Shown in pieces: positions 20,847-30,728 of a stretch of 64,000 nt of DNA; the first letter of the stretch is position 1; every line of letters starts with the position of its first letter. The notes under the pieces were generated by a model that did no database searches, was not told the origin of the DNA, and was given only the letters and a program-made list of their open reading frames with translations. Both the position numbers and the translations under genes were made by a program. This stretch comes from Anaerolineae bacterium (GTDB lineage: Bacteria; Chloroflexota; Anaerolineae; Aggregatilineales; UBA2796), in NCBI GenBank assembly GCA_025055255.1, contig JANWYI010000006.1, positions 38,595-102,594 of the forward strand. Reading direction: 5' to 3'.

Positions 20847-21332
20847 ATGCTGCAAAAGGTGGAGGCTATGAGCAGTGGATTCAAGCACGATGAACATGGC
20901 TGGTACTACGCAGGTGACTGGCTCAAACCTGCACTTGGGATTTTCGTGTTTTTGGTGATCGTCAGTCTGGTCTTCAAGCTCGTCTTGTCGCTGCTCCCTG
21001 TTGTGATTGTTGGTGCGCTGATTCTCTTCAGCGTCAGGTTGCTTGGTCAGAATGGCTTAGAGCGAGAGCGCTGGGAAGCGTGGAGCGAGCGACTCGGCGA
21101 GCGCATCAAGCGCTGGGCAGAACAAGTTAGCCAGCGCGCTGAAGATTGGGCGAAGCAGTTTGAATATCAAACAACAGGTCGCTCAAGGGCGCAGGAAAGC
21201 GCACGAGGGACTTTTGAGGAGCATCCGCGCAAGCGCAAGAACGACGAAGAGGTGCTGGAGATCGAATACGAGGAAGTTTCCACAGTGCATGGCAAAGCGA
21301 AACGTCGCTCTGAAGATGTAGAATATCTCTAA
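20847..21332 (+). CDS. Hypothetical membrane protein with charged C-terminal tail
   Basis: 161 aa ORF with TM segment(s). Confidence 0.7.
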   Translation: MLQKVEAMSSGFKHDEHGWYYAGDWLKPALGIFVFLVIVSLVFKLVLSLLPVVIVGALILFSVRLLGQNGLERERWEAWSERLGERIKRWAEQVSQRAEDWAKQFEYQTTGRSRAQESARGTFEEHPRKRKNDEEVLEIEYEEVSTVHGKAKRRSEDVEYL

Positions 21333-21340
21333 GCAGCTAG

Positions 21341-21374
21341 GCACGCCTCTCAGCGGTGAGAGGCGTGTTTGTTC
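21341..21374 (+). terminator. Rho-independent terminator
   Basis: cacgcctctca-gcgg-tgagaggcgtgtttgtt. Confidence 0.78.
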
Positions 21375-22362
21375 AGCGCACTGAGACTTCAGTCTGCCTA
21401 CCTGTGAGAACGACGGCTTCTATGCGCTGTTCAGGTGTGTTACCGCGCCGCACGAAGAACGTCCACGTGCCCGGCGCAGCGATCACGGGTTCATCCAGCA
21501 CGATCTGCCATGCGTTCTCGCTCTCTGCTACGCGCAGGACAATTTGATTGCTGAGCGAGGCAGTTACGTTCTGAGTGGAGAGGCGGAAGACGACCTCGCC
21601 AAAAGTGAAAGCTAATGTGACGGGCTGCTCAGCGGATAGGCGCAGACCTTCAACAATGTAAGGAATAGCCGTCTGAGCAACGACGCGGTAAGTCTCCGAT
21701 GGCACGCTGACGACTTGCCCAGTGGTAAACCTGAAAGTGATGCCTTGCGAGTCAGTCAAGTGAAGCGGCAAAGCGAGCGGCGTGCCATCTAAACGATAGG
21801 CAGCAGCGCGCAAAACCGCCCACTCAGTTTGTGCTGCGCGCCCATCAGCAGTTAGTTGCACACCTTGCCGCGCTTGGAGCATTAGAGCCTCAGCATTGTT
21901 CGGCTGCACGCGCGCACTTCCTTCCGTGACGCCGAAGAGCAAGTCGCCGTTCGGCAAGCCATAGGCAACGAAAGCACCTTCGCCTGTCATCTCCACGCTA
22001 CCGCCGACTGCCAGCAAGCTGAAGCGATAGGCGATGCCTCTGGGCTGTAAGCGACCATTGGCTTGCCCTTCGAAGAGCGCCACAGCCACTTGCCAGCCGT
22101 TGATCGGCGAGGCGTGATGTCGCCTGAGCGCTAGGCGCGTGCCATTGCTCAGATCGAGCTGAGCGTGAGCAAGGTGTAGCCTTGCTGCATCGCCGAGCGT
22201 GAGCGACGTGCCGTCAGGCGGCACGCGCTCCTGCCGATCAGAATCAGAATAGACCAGCACAGCAGCAGGCGGCTGCGTCTCTGCCGAGATGAGGCTGCCG
22301 AGTCCGATGCCTGCCAATGCAAACAACGCCAAGATCACCGTGAGAATTACGCGCCGAATCAC
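21373..22362 (-). CDS. Membrane-anchored FecR-domain-like protein, translationally overlapping rpoD
   Basis: N-terminal TM; beta-rich [15 protein letters not shown]...GSARVQ region resembling FecR; 4-nt overlap with rpoD stop. Confidence 0.65.
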   Translation of the reverse strand: MIRRVILTVILALFALAGIGLGSLISAETQPPAAVLVYSDSDRQERVPPDGTSLTLGDAARLHLAHAQLDLSNGTRLALRRHHASPINGWQVAVALFEGQANGRLQPRGIAYRFSLLAVGGSVEMTGEGAFVAYGLPNGDLLFGVTEGSARVQPNNAEALMLQARQGVQLTADGRAAQTEWAVLRAAAYRLDGTPLALPLHLTDSQGITFRFTTGQVVSVPSETYRVVAQTAIPYIVEGLRLSAEQPVTLAFTFGEVVFRLSTQNVTASLSNQIVLRVAESENAWQIVLDEPVIAAPGTWTFFVRRGNTPEQRIEAVVLTGRQTEVSVR

Positions 22363-24023
22363 AGGTAGTCCCTCAGATGACGACTGCGCGTCGGATGACG
22401 CAGCTTGCGCAGCGCTTTTGCCTCGATTTGGCGAATACGTTCGCGCGTCACGCCAAAATGCTTACCGACCTCTTCCAGAGTATGCTCCTGACCATCTTGC
22501 AAGCCGAAGCGCATAATCAACACCTCGCGCTCACGCTCGTTCAGCACGGCGAGTGCGCTGCGCACTTGCTCCTTCAGCAATTGGCGCGCTGCGGCGTCTA
22601 CAGGCCCAATAACCTTGTCGTCCTCGATGAAATCGCCCAGAAAGCTAGAATCCTCCTCGCCAACGGGCATTTCAAGTGACATCGGCTCTTGGGCGAGGCG
22701 CTGAATGCGGCGGACCTTAGCAGCAGCACGCCGCAGCTTACGGCTCAGAGCATGGTCGAGCTTCTCGCCTGACTCTAGCGCAGCGCGAATCTGTCGTGTG
22801 TCTTCTGCTGAGAGGAAATTCATTTCTAAGGCAAGCTGCTCAGCCGTTGGCTCAGTGCCGAGCTGCTGCACTAACTCACGGTAAATGCGCGTAAGACGGT
22901 TGAGCGTCTCAGACATGTGGACAGGAATGCGAATGGTGCGCCCTTGATCAGCAATAGCGCGGCTGATTGCCTGCCTGATCCACCAAGTAGCATAGGTGCT
23001 GAACTTGAAGCCTTTGGTGTGGTCGAACTTTTCGACAGCGCGCAACAAGCCGATGTTGCCTTCCTGAATCAGGTCGAGGAAGCTAATACCACGCATCATG
23101 TAGCGCTTTGCTACGCTGACGACAAGACGCAGGTTAGCGCGCGTGAGCGCCTCAGCAGCTGCATTGGCACGCTGACGCACGCCGTCATAGTAGTTTGCCA
23201 GAGCTTGGTCATCGCATAACTGAGTGAGCCATGCCTCAAAGTCGGCGCGTGGCGGCAGGGTGTTGTGTTGACGGACATACTCACTAAACACAGGCTCAAG
23301 GCAGTTTGGAATCAGGTACAGCCCTTGAAAGACTTCAAAAAGATGGCGTGCCAGCAACGTCCATGTCTCATCGCGTCCCCAGTCGCCTTGCTCAAGGTAA
23401 GTACGGATGTAAGACGGCTTAGATGGATCGAGTGGCTCGCATAGGCGGCGTGCCTCGCTCAGGAATGCTGAGAGATCGGGCATGGCGAGGCTGTAATCAG
23501 CAGCCTTTGACCGTACGCTCTCCCAAAATTGGAGCATGTCATCGTACAAAATCTGAAGCGCCTCACGATAGCTACGCTGATCGCCTGTCTGAGTGTTTGT
23601 GCAAGCGGCGCGTAATAACGAGAGCGCTGCCATCTGTGAAGAGAGCCATGTCTCGCTATTTGGATCAAGTAGCGGCACTTGCCCGATCTCTTTCAGATAC
23701 ATGCGCACGGGATCATCAGCAGCAAGCGCGCTACTTAGCTGCACGTCATCCAGGTCAGTTTCGTCGAGATAATCTAGCTCTTCCTCATCAGAGTCTCGGA
23801 AAGTGACAGGTACTTGATATTCAGAGAGGCTGTTGACATCAATGCCAATCTCGCCGAGCTCTTCTTGCACTGAGCGCGGTGACTCATCCAGCTCATACAG
23901 ATAGGCAAAATCCGTCTCAGTGTCAGGCAGCATAGCATCTGCGCTGAGATCGTCGGCTGTGTAGCGACTTGACTCTCCAGAATAGCTCGTTGTGCGTTGT
24001 TTTCGGCTTGTTCGCTTTGCCAT
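22359..24023 (-). CDS. rpoD: RNA polymerase primary sigma factor (sigma70)
   Basis: Regions 2-4: [28 protein letters not shown], ...[28 protein letters not shown]. Confidence 0.96.
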   Translation of the reverse strand: MAKRTSRKQRTTSYSGESSRYTADDLSADAMLPDTETDFAYLYELDESPRSVQEELGEIGIDVNSLSEYQVPVTFRDSDEEELDYLDETDLDDVQLSSALAADDPVRMYLKEIGQVPLLDPNSETWLSSQMAALSLLRAACTNTQTGDQRSYREALQILYDDMLQFWESVRSKAADYSLAMPDLSAFLSEARRLCEPLDPSKPSYIRTYLEQGDWGRDETWTLLARHLFEVFQGLYLIPNCLEPVFSEYVRQHNTLPPRADFEAWLTQLCDDQALANYYDGVRQRANAAAEALTRANLRLVVSVAKRYMMRGISFLDLIQEGNIGLLRAVEKFDHTKGFKFSTYATWWIRQAISRAIADQGRTIRIPVHMSETLNRLTRIYRELVQQLGTEPTAEQLALEMNFLSAEDTRQIRAALESGEKLDHALSRKLRRAAAKVRRIQRLAQEPMSLEMPVGEEDSSFLGDFIEDDKVIGPVDAAARQLLKEQVRSALAVLNEREREVLIMRFGLQDGQEHTLEEVGKHFGVTRERIRQIEAKALRKLRHPTRSRHLRDYL

Positions 24024-24038
24024 ACTCAGACGCTCACC

Positions 24039-26087
24039 TCACGAGAATGACTGACTGTTTAAGATCGGTTGGGCATGCATAGCTTGGCTGAGAGCGCGAA
24101 TGGCATGTAGATAGACCGTGCTGAGCCGCAAATAGTCTCTCAAACGCACTTCGTCTGCCTCTTGCATTAGATGGCTCAACTCAGCGCTCTCACGGCGCAG
24201 CCGTGCTAGGCGCAGCAAAAGCACGTGATGCAGAAGCGCAGTGCGATGACGAACTGTATCAGAGTGCAGTGAAACTTGCTCTCTCAACGTCGCTACATCT
24301 TTACTTAACGCACGCGGATACAGCTCAGTTGCACTCCGCAAGCGCTGTTCGTAGGCTTCTAGATGCGCCACTAACAACTGCTCAAGCACAGGTTGCAGCT
24401 CAGCAGGCAAGTGCGCTTCAAGGTAAGCAAGCCAATCTTCCTCGTACTGAGCGCGCGCGCGCACGAAGACCTCAAAAATGGCGCGCAAATCGGGACGTGT
24501 GAAATCAGCGGCACATAACGGCTGCAGAGCTGACTCAGCGGCTGCATTTTCGTTGATCAATTGGCGGAAAACGCGCTGTACGTCCGCTAACAAGTTTGGA
24601 TGCTGCAACAAAGCAGCCAAGCAATACTCTTGGAGTGCCTCGCCGTGCGCTGTGAGCGTTAGTGCCGCTTGACCTGTGTTCGGTTGAGCAGGCGCGCTCG
24701 GCTTGCCGTCAGCTGCAGGACGATCTATGCGCTTCAGGCGCTGCTGTTGCGCCGCCCACTCTAAAAGCGCCTTGCCGCTGCCCAAGCGCAGCTTGTACGC
24801 TAAGTGCTGCACGTTTGCCTGCTGCTGCAGATTGTTTTCAGTCGCCATGAGCAGCGGCAACAGCTCACGGGCGACTTTTTCACGCTCAGCTAGTGTAGCA
24901 TTAGCAGGTAAACGGGCTGCTGCCGTGTTGATCACATACTCTGCCACGCCTTGCGCCTCAGCAACCAAGTTGCGCCATGCTTGCGGATCATCGCGGATCA
25001 AATCATCGGGGTCTTTGCCGACTGGCAAAGTGACCACTTGTAATTCAAGGTTCAAGCGGCTCGATTCGCGCAGCGCGCCGTTTGGGTCAACAAAGACGCG
25101 CTCAACTGAAGCCGCTTGACGCGCCGCCTCAAGACCGCGCAGGGTTGCGCGTGCGCCTGCTTCATCAGCGTCAAGAGCGAGGATCAAGCGGCGCGCAAAG
25201 CGGCTCAGCGTCTTGAGTTGCGCTTGAGTCAGCGCCGTGCCCATCTGCGCAACCACATTGGTGAAGCCGTGCTGGTGCGCTTGGATAGCATCCATGTAGC
25301 CTTCCACGATCACGGCTGTCTCGCTCTCGCGAATGCTACGGCGCGCATGGTGCAAGGCAAACAAGACGGCGCTCTTATCGAAGAGTGGTGTCTGCGGCGA
25401 GTTGAGATATTTCGGTTGCGCCTCAGGTTTGAGTGCGCGCGCGCCGAAGCCAATCACTTGACCGCGCTCATCACAAATCGGGATCATCAGTCTATCGCGG
25501 AAGCGGTCGTAGACACGCTCAGAGTCGTCATGGCGCGTTAAAATGCCCGCTTCCAGCATATCTCGCTCAGTGTAGCCGATCTGCTTCAGGCGATCTAGCA
25601 CTGTGCTCCAGCTATCAGGCGCGTAGCCAATCTGAAACTGGACAAGCGTTGCCTCGCTTAAGCCGCGCCGCGCTACATAGGCGCGCGCTTCAGCTGCATC
25701 GGGCGCGTTCAGCAAGCGCTGATGGTAAAAACGCGCTACTTCGTTGAGCAGGCTGCGCAATTTGTCGAGATGAGCCTCGCGTTGGCGTTGTTCAGGTGTG
25801 CGCGGCTGCAGCTGGACACCTGCTTTTTCCGCTAAGATGCGCAGCGCCTCAGCAAAATCCACGTTTTCGCGGCGCTGCACAAAGGTGAAAATATCGCCAC
25901 CTGTGCTGCAGGCGCCAAAGCAATGCCACGTTTGGGTCTCAGGAAAGACGACAAAAGAAGGCGTTTTTTCGCTGTGGAACGGACAGCACGCAGTGAAGTA
26001 GCGTCCTGCTTTGCGCAGCGGGACGCCACTCTGCGAAATGTATTGCACCAGATCGAGTTTTGCTCGAATCTCTTGGGTGATGGACAA
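24039..26087 (-). CDS. dnaG: DNA primase
   Basis: Zinc finger CCPFHSEKTPSF...HCFGACSTGGD; TOPRIM VEGYMDAI. Confidence 0.97.
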   Translation of the reverse strand: MSITQEIRAKLDLVQYISQSGVPLRKAGRYFTACCPFHSEKTPSFVVFPETQTWHCFGACSTGGDIFTFVQRRENVDFAEALRILAEKAGVQLQPRTPEQRQREAHLDKLRSLLNEVARFYHQRLLNAPDAAEARAYVARRGLSEATLVQFQIGYAPDSWSTVLDRLKQIGYTERDMLEAGILTRHDDSERVYDRFRDRLMIPICDERGQVIGFGARALKPEAQPKYLNSPQTPLFDKSAVLFALHHARRSIRESETAVIVEGYMDAIQAHQHGFTNVVAQMGTALTQAQLKTLSRFARRLILALDADEAGARATLRGLEAARQAASVERVFVDPNGALRESSRLNLELQVVTLPVGKDPDDLIRDDPQAWRNLVAEAQGVAEYVINTAAARLPANATLAEREKVARELLPLLMATENNLQQQANVQHLAYKLRLGSGKALLEWAAQQQRLKRIDRPAADGKPSAPAQPNTGQAALTLTAHGEALQEYCLAALLQHPNLLADVQRVFRQLINENAAAESALQPLCAADFTRPDLRAIFEVFVRARAQYEEDWLAYLEAHLPAELQPVLEQLLVAHLEAYEQRLRSATELYPRALSKDVATLREQVSLHSDTVRHRTALLHHVLLLRLARLRRESAELSHLMQEADEVRLRDYLRLSTVYLHAIRALSQAMHAQPILNSQSFS

Positions 26088-26502
26088 CGTGCCGCCTCCG
26101 CTGAACGCTTTTGAATTATAACGACAGCAAAAGGGCTAAGCAAGGCGTTTATTACCGTACTAAGTTTTCTGGATAGCACATTTCGCAAGGATCAAACAGC
26201 GGAGCAATGGTCACTGGCAAGTTTTGAGTGCATTCCTTGAGGCTTGTCCTTAGACCATTAGTTCTGGCAAGGACAGTGCTGCGCCTGTTTGAGTTCCGCT
26301 CAAAAGAACGATTTTTCAGCAATGACATCAAATAAAGTGCTTTTTCGGAGCTTAGAAGTCCCTAAAGACTGCTTATCAGCTGCACAAATATGTGTCATGC
26401 TTAGACAAAGCTGCTACAATATGAAAAAGCGCCACACAGTTTGTCAAATTGAGCGCAGCGGCTTGTCAAAGCACATGAGTCGCCGCTCTAGAGATAGGAC
26501 AG

Positions 26503-27606
26503 ATGGATATGCGAATCGTTGTCATTACGTCTTGGGCGACTGATGTCATCAGCGGCAGTGGCACAGCTGTCTTTTTCAATGCGTTTCTAGCAGGGCTGCG
26601 CCAGCGCGGCTACACAGTTGAGGTGATTGCGCCAAACTTTGACACGAGCGATTATATCGAGGCGACGCTCAAGCGCTTCCAGTTCAACACAGAGCTGCGC
26701 ACTGATCCACGCCTGCGCAACGCTGATGTGATCATTGGCTTTGACTACGACGGCTACGGTCTCGATCCTGCGCAACGTCCGCCGCTGATCGCCTCTGCTC
26801 ATGCAATCTTTGGCGACCTTTGCCGCTGGGAACGTGAGCCGATCCGCACAGTGGTCTATGCGCAGGCATTTTTTGACCGCCTGAACATGCAGCAAGCTGA
26901 CTTGGTGACGGCAGGTAGTCAGTACGCCAAAGAGCGGATTGTGGCGCTTTACGGCGTGCCAGCGGAGAAAGTGCAAGTTATTCCGCACGGCATGCTCACA
27001 CCAAATTGGTTGCCGCTCGTAGATGCTGAGCCACGCCAAGCTAATGATCATCCAATCGTGCTGGCAGTCGGCAAGTTTTACCCACGCAAGCGAGTAGATG
27101 TGCTGCTGCGTGCTGTGCCGCTGCTGGTTGAGGAGTTTCCAGACCTAGAGGTGCGGATTGTCGGCAACGGCTTGGAGTGGGACGTGCTGCATGCGCTCGC
27201 TGATGAGCTGAAGATTAACGCTCATGTGACGTGGCTCTCACACATTGCTGATGACGCCGCTTTTGCTCGTGAGTGGCGACAAGCCGATGTCTTCTGTCAT
27301 CCAAGCTGTCAGGAAAGTTTTGGCTACGTTTACCTTGAAGCGATGACGCTTGGTAAGCCAATTGTGGCAGCAAATGCCAGTGCAGCACCTGAAGTTGTCG
27401 GCGAGGCAGGTCTGTTAGTCGAGCCCGAAAACCCTGCAGCACTGGCAGAAGGCATTAGGCGACTCTTGCGCGATGAGTCTTTGCGCGCCGAGTGCAGCCG
27501 TCGTGGGCGCGCACGTGCGGCACAATTCAGCGTAGCGCGCATGATTGACGGCTATGAAGCAGCAATTCAGCGTGTTCTTGCACCAGTTCCAGTGGTTGTG
27601 CGCTGA
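26503..27606 (+). CDS. GT4-type glycosyltransferase
   Basis: VGKFYPRKRVDVLLRA; HPSCQESFGYVYLEAMTLGKPIVA. Confidence 0.92.
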   Translation: MDMRIVVITSWATDVISGSGTAVFFNAFLAGLRQRGYTVEVIAPNFDTSDYIEATLKRFQFNTELRTDPRLRNADVIIGFDYDGYGLDPAQRPPLIASAHAIFGDLCRWEREPIRTVVYAQAFFDRLNMQQADLVTAGSQYAKERIVALYGVPAEKVQVIPHGMLTPNWLPLVDAEPRQANDHPIVLAVGKFYPRKRVDVLLRAVPLLVEEFPDLEVRIVGNGLEWDVLHALADELKINAHVTWLSHIADDAAFAREWRQADVFCHPSCQESFGYVYLEAMTLGKPIVAANASAAPEVVGEAGLLVEPENPAALAEGIRRLLRDESLRAECSRRGRARAAQFSVARMIDGYEAAIQRVLAPVPVVVR

Positions 27607-27639
27607 CATATTTTCGCGCTGTGCCTCACGCTCGTGTTA

Positions 27640-27667
27640 AACGGGTAGCTCTTGGAGCTACCCGCCT
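27640..27667. terminator. Possible terminator hairpin between convergent genes (weak U tract)
   Basis: cgggtagct-cttgg-agctacccg, 9 bp perfect stem. Confidence 0.5.
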
Positions 27668-27677
27668 CTGTTGCAGA

Positions 27678-28718
27678 TTAGCGACGAATTTCTAACCAGT
27701 ACTCTGTGGCGTCGCCCTCAGCTGCCCAGCCTTCTAGGTTTTTCTTCAGCCACAGCACCTTGTACCACGCTAGATTGTCAGCGCAAACCGGTCCTTCTAG
27801 GATGACAATGTCGTCACCTGTACGCATCAGGTCAAGGTTAGTGGAACGACGCACCGGCGCACGCTTAAGCGCAACTAGGTCGCTGATCACGCGCGCTTGA
27901 TCGTTCGGCTTCAAGCGTGAGGGCTGCGTGCCACGGCACTTGACATCCTTTGGCGGCTCGGCGCTGCCAGCAGTGACTGGCTCAATCCAGTACTCGCGCG
28001 CGTCACCTTCGGCTGCCCAGCCTTCCAAGTTTTTCTTCGTCCACAGCAGCCGATACCAAGCCAGATTATCGGCGCACAGCGGACCTTCAAGGATCACTAC
28101 GTCGTCACCAGTGCGCATTAGGTCAAGGTTGACCGCAGAACGGCGCGGACTGCGCTTGATGGCAGTCAGGTCGCTGACAATGCGCGCAAAGTCGCCCGGC
28201 TTCAAGCGCGAGACCTGTGTACCTTGACATTGCACTGGACCTTCTGGTGCAGTTGTATCTAGCACCTGCTTTTCCATCCAGTACTCGCGCGCGTCGCCTT
28301 CAGCCGCCCAGCCTTCCAGATTCTTCTTTGTCCACAGCACCTTGTACCAAGCGAGGTTCTCAGCGCACACTGGACCTTCGAGAATAACAACCGTATCACC
28401 AGTACGCATTAGGTCGAGGTTAGTAGCGGCGCGGCGCGGCTCGCGCTTGATAGCAACTAGATCACTGACGATACGCGCTAGATCGTCGGGTTGCAAGCGT
28501 GAGACTTGAGTGCCGCGGCAGCGGACAGGAGTCGGCTCAGGTGTAGGCGTTGGATCACCTTGAAAGAGAGCAAAGGAAGTCGTAGCAATGCTACCAGCCT
28601 GTACGTTCAGGGAAATGCCGAAGAGTGCTGCCATGATCAGCGCAACCAGAGAAAGCGTCCAAATAGGGCGGAAGAGTCGCATGGGTTCCTCTTTCTGTGA
28701 GAAGATTTCCACTTGCAA
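27678..28718 (-). CDS. Secreted protein with three near-identical SH3-like domains
   Basis: Signal peptide plus 3x (R/K)CRGTQxSRLxPxDxARxxSDLxAxKRxPxR..NLDLMRTGDxVVILEGPxCAxNLAWYxxLWxKKNLEGWAAEGDAxEYW. Confidence 0.88.
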   Translation of the reverse strand: MQVEIFSQKEEPMRLFRPIWTLSLVALIMAALFGISLNVQAGSIATTSFALFQGDPTPTPEPTPVRCRGTQVSRLQPDDLARIVSDLVAIKREPRRAATNLDLMRTGDTVVILEGPVCAENLAWYKVLWTKKNLEGWAAEGDAREYWMEKQVLDTTAPEGPVQCQGTQVSRLKPGDFARIVSDLTAIKRSPRRSAVNLDLMRTGDDVVILEGPLCADNLAWYRLLWTKKNLEGWAAEGDAREYWIEPVTAGSAEPPKDVKCRGTQPSRLKPNDQARVISDLVALKRAPVRRSTNLDLMRTGDDIVILEGPVCADNLAWYKVLWLKKNLEGWAAEGDATEYWLEIRR

Positions 28719-28879
28719 TTCTCAAAGCTACCGCAAGATTTGCAGACGCGCTATACAGAGCGTATCTCAAAAGTATATCGGAGAGCAATGAACGTTTGTG
28801 AAAACTATCAAAACGCGGTAGCTTGCCGAGTCCTTGCTCTAGCGCTATTCTAGAAGATGCACACGACTCAGGAGCAAGT

Positions 28880-29344
28880 ATGGGCGGCAAATACTTCGAG
28901 GAACTGCCTGTCGGTACACGCTTCAGGCATCGGCTTGGGCGCACTGTGACTGAGATGGATAACGTCTTGTTCTGCGCGCTGACGCTCAACACACAGCCGC
29001 TACATATCAACGAAGATTTCGCAGCGAACACTGAGTTTGGCAGGCGCATTGTCAACGGTCTATTTACGCTCGGACTAGTTGTTGGTTTAACTGTGAGCGA
29101 TTTGACAGAGGGTACAATCGTCGCCAATCTCGGCTATGAACGCATCGTGCATCCGCGACCAGTCTTTCACGGCGACACGCTCTATGCTGAGACCGAAGTG
29201 CTAGAAGCTCGTGAGTCGCGTTCGCGTCCTGATTGCGGCATAGTGCGCCTGAAACATATTGGACGTAATCAACACGGCGAAGTCGTCATCGAGCTAGAGC
29301 GTACTGCCTTGTTCTTGCGCCGTCCACAGGAGAGAGAGCCATGA
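28880..29344 (+). CDS. MaoC-family dehydratase/hydratase
   Basis: YFEELPVGTRFRHRLGRTVTEMDNVLFCALTLNTQPLHINEDFA. Confidence 0.9.
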   Translation: MGGKYFEELPVGTRFRHRLGRTVTEMDNVLFCALTLNTQPLHINEDFAANTEFGRRIVNGLFTLGLVVGLTVSDLTEGTIVANLGYERIVHPRPVFHGDTLYAETEVLEARESRSRPDCGIVRLKHIGRNQHGEVVIELERTALFLRRPQEREP

Positions 29345-30213
29345 GCTATAAGCCGCGCCGTGCCTTGCTCTTCATGCCTGCTGATGACCTGCACAAGATC
29401 AGCAAAGCTGCCACACTGGATGTGGATTGCATCGTGATGGATTTGGAAGATGGTGTAGCACCTGATCGTAAAAGCGCCGCACGTCAGACAGCAGCTCAAG
29501 CGCTCCAGACACTGACTTTCGGACGCACAGAGCGCCTCGTGCGCCTAAATCCGCTCAACACGGCTGAATGCGAGGCAGATTTGCGCGCACTATTGCCTGC
29601 TGTGCCTGATGGGTTCGTCGTGCCAAAGGCTGAAGATGCTGTTGGGCTGAGCGCGCTTAGCGCGCGCTTGGCAACCTTCGAGCGTGAGGCGGACTTACCG
29701 CAAGGCAAGTTCACGCTAATTGCTATCATCGAGACAGCGCGTGGTATGGTAGCGCTGCGCGAAATTGCGGCTAGTACGCCGCGTCTGAGCGCCTTGATCT
29801 TTGGCGCCGAGGATTATACCAGCAGCATCGGCGCACAGCGCACGCGTAGCGGCACTGAGATACTCTACGCACGCTCGGCTGTGGTGCTACACGCTGCTGC
29901 TGCTAATCTGCAGGCAATTGACACGCTCTTCACTGACCTCGAAGATATGGAAGGCTTGCAAGCAGACTGCACCTTTGCGCGTCAGCTTGGCTTCACGGGC
30001 AAATTGGCAATTCATCCAAAGCAAGTGCCGATCATCCAAGCGGCTTTCACGCCGAGCGAGGCAGAAATTGCCGCTGCTGAGCGTCTGCTGGCAGCATACA
30101 GAGCGAATCAGGCTGCCGGCGTCGGCGTGTTTGCTTACGAAGGTAAGATGGTGGATATGCCGATGATCAGAGCAGCCCAAAATGTGCTGCTGCGCGCAGG
30201 TAGGACGTTCTAG
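29341..30213 (+). CDS. HpcH/HpaI (CitE-like) CoA ester lyase
   Basis: ALLFMPADDLHKISKA...DCIVMDLEDGVAPDRK...GFTGKLAIHPKQV. Confidence 0.93.
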   Translation: MSYKPRRALLFMPADDLHKISKAATLDVDCIVMDLEDGVAPDRKSAARQTAAQALQTLTFGRTERLVRLNPLNTAECEADLRALLPAVPDGFVVPKAEDAVGLSALSARLATFEREADLPQGKFTLIAIIETARGMVALREIAASTPRLSALIFGAEDYTSSIGAQRTRSGTEILYARSAVVLHAAAANLQAIDTLFTDLEDMEGLQADCTFARQLGFTGKLAIHPKQVPIIQAAFTPSEAEIAAAERLLAAYRANQAAGVGVFAYEGKMVDMPMIRAAQNVLLRAGRTF

Positions 30214-30232
30214 AGTAGCAAAGGAGCTGACA

Positions 30233-30658
30233 ATGCCTAGCGAGTACATGATGGAGACTTTTCTCGGCTTTGCGCATTCAGGTTGGCGTTGGGTCGTCAT
30301 TCTGACAGCCCTACTTGCCTTTGTCTGGGCGTTGATTCGCGTGGTCAGACAGACAGACAATGCGCGTCTGACGCGCCTCACTATGCTCGCCTTCACAATT
30401 GGCATGGATATGCAAGTGCTGTTCGGCGTCCTACATTTCCTGGAGCGGCTCTCACAGAACAAGGTCTATGATGGTATTTGGATTCACCTCGTGCTTGGTC
30501 TTGTGGCGCTGGGCGTCTTGCACGGTTTGACGGCATATGCGCGTCGGCAAACGGCGAGCGTTCAAGCGCGCACGCACTTAATCGCCGTGATAGCTTCCTT
30601 CGCACTTGTTTTCGTAGGCGTGGCTACGCTTGTAGGTGGATTGCCGCGTTGGTTCTAG
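30233..30658 (+). CDS. Hypothetical 4-TM membrane protein
   Basis: 141 aa with several hydrophobic segments; SD aaggag upstream of ATG. Confidence 0.75.
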   Translation: MPSEYMMETFLGFAHSGWRWVVILTALLAFVWALIRVVRQTDNARLTRLTMLAFTIGMDMQVLFGVLHFLERLSQNKVYDGIWIHLVLGLVALGVLHGLTAYARRQTASVQARTHLIAVIASFALVFVGVATLVGGLPRWF

Positions 30659-30728
30659 GCTGCTGAGGCGTTCTGTAGTCTGGTGACAGGTCACCCTCAG
30701 CTGATGTCAGCGTCTTGAGAGCTGAAGT

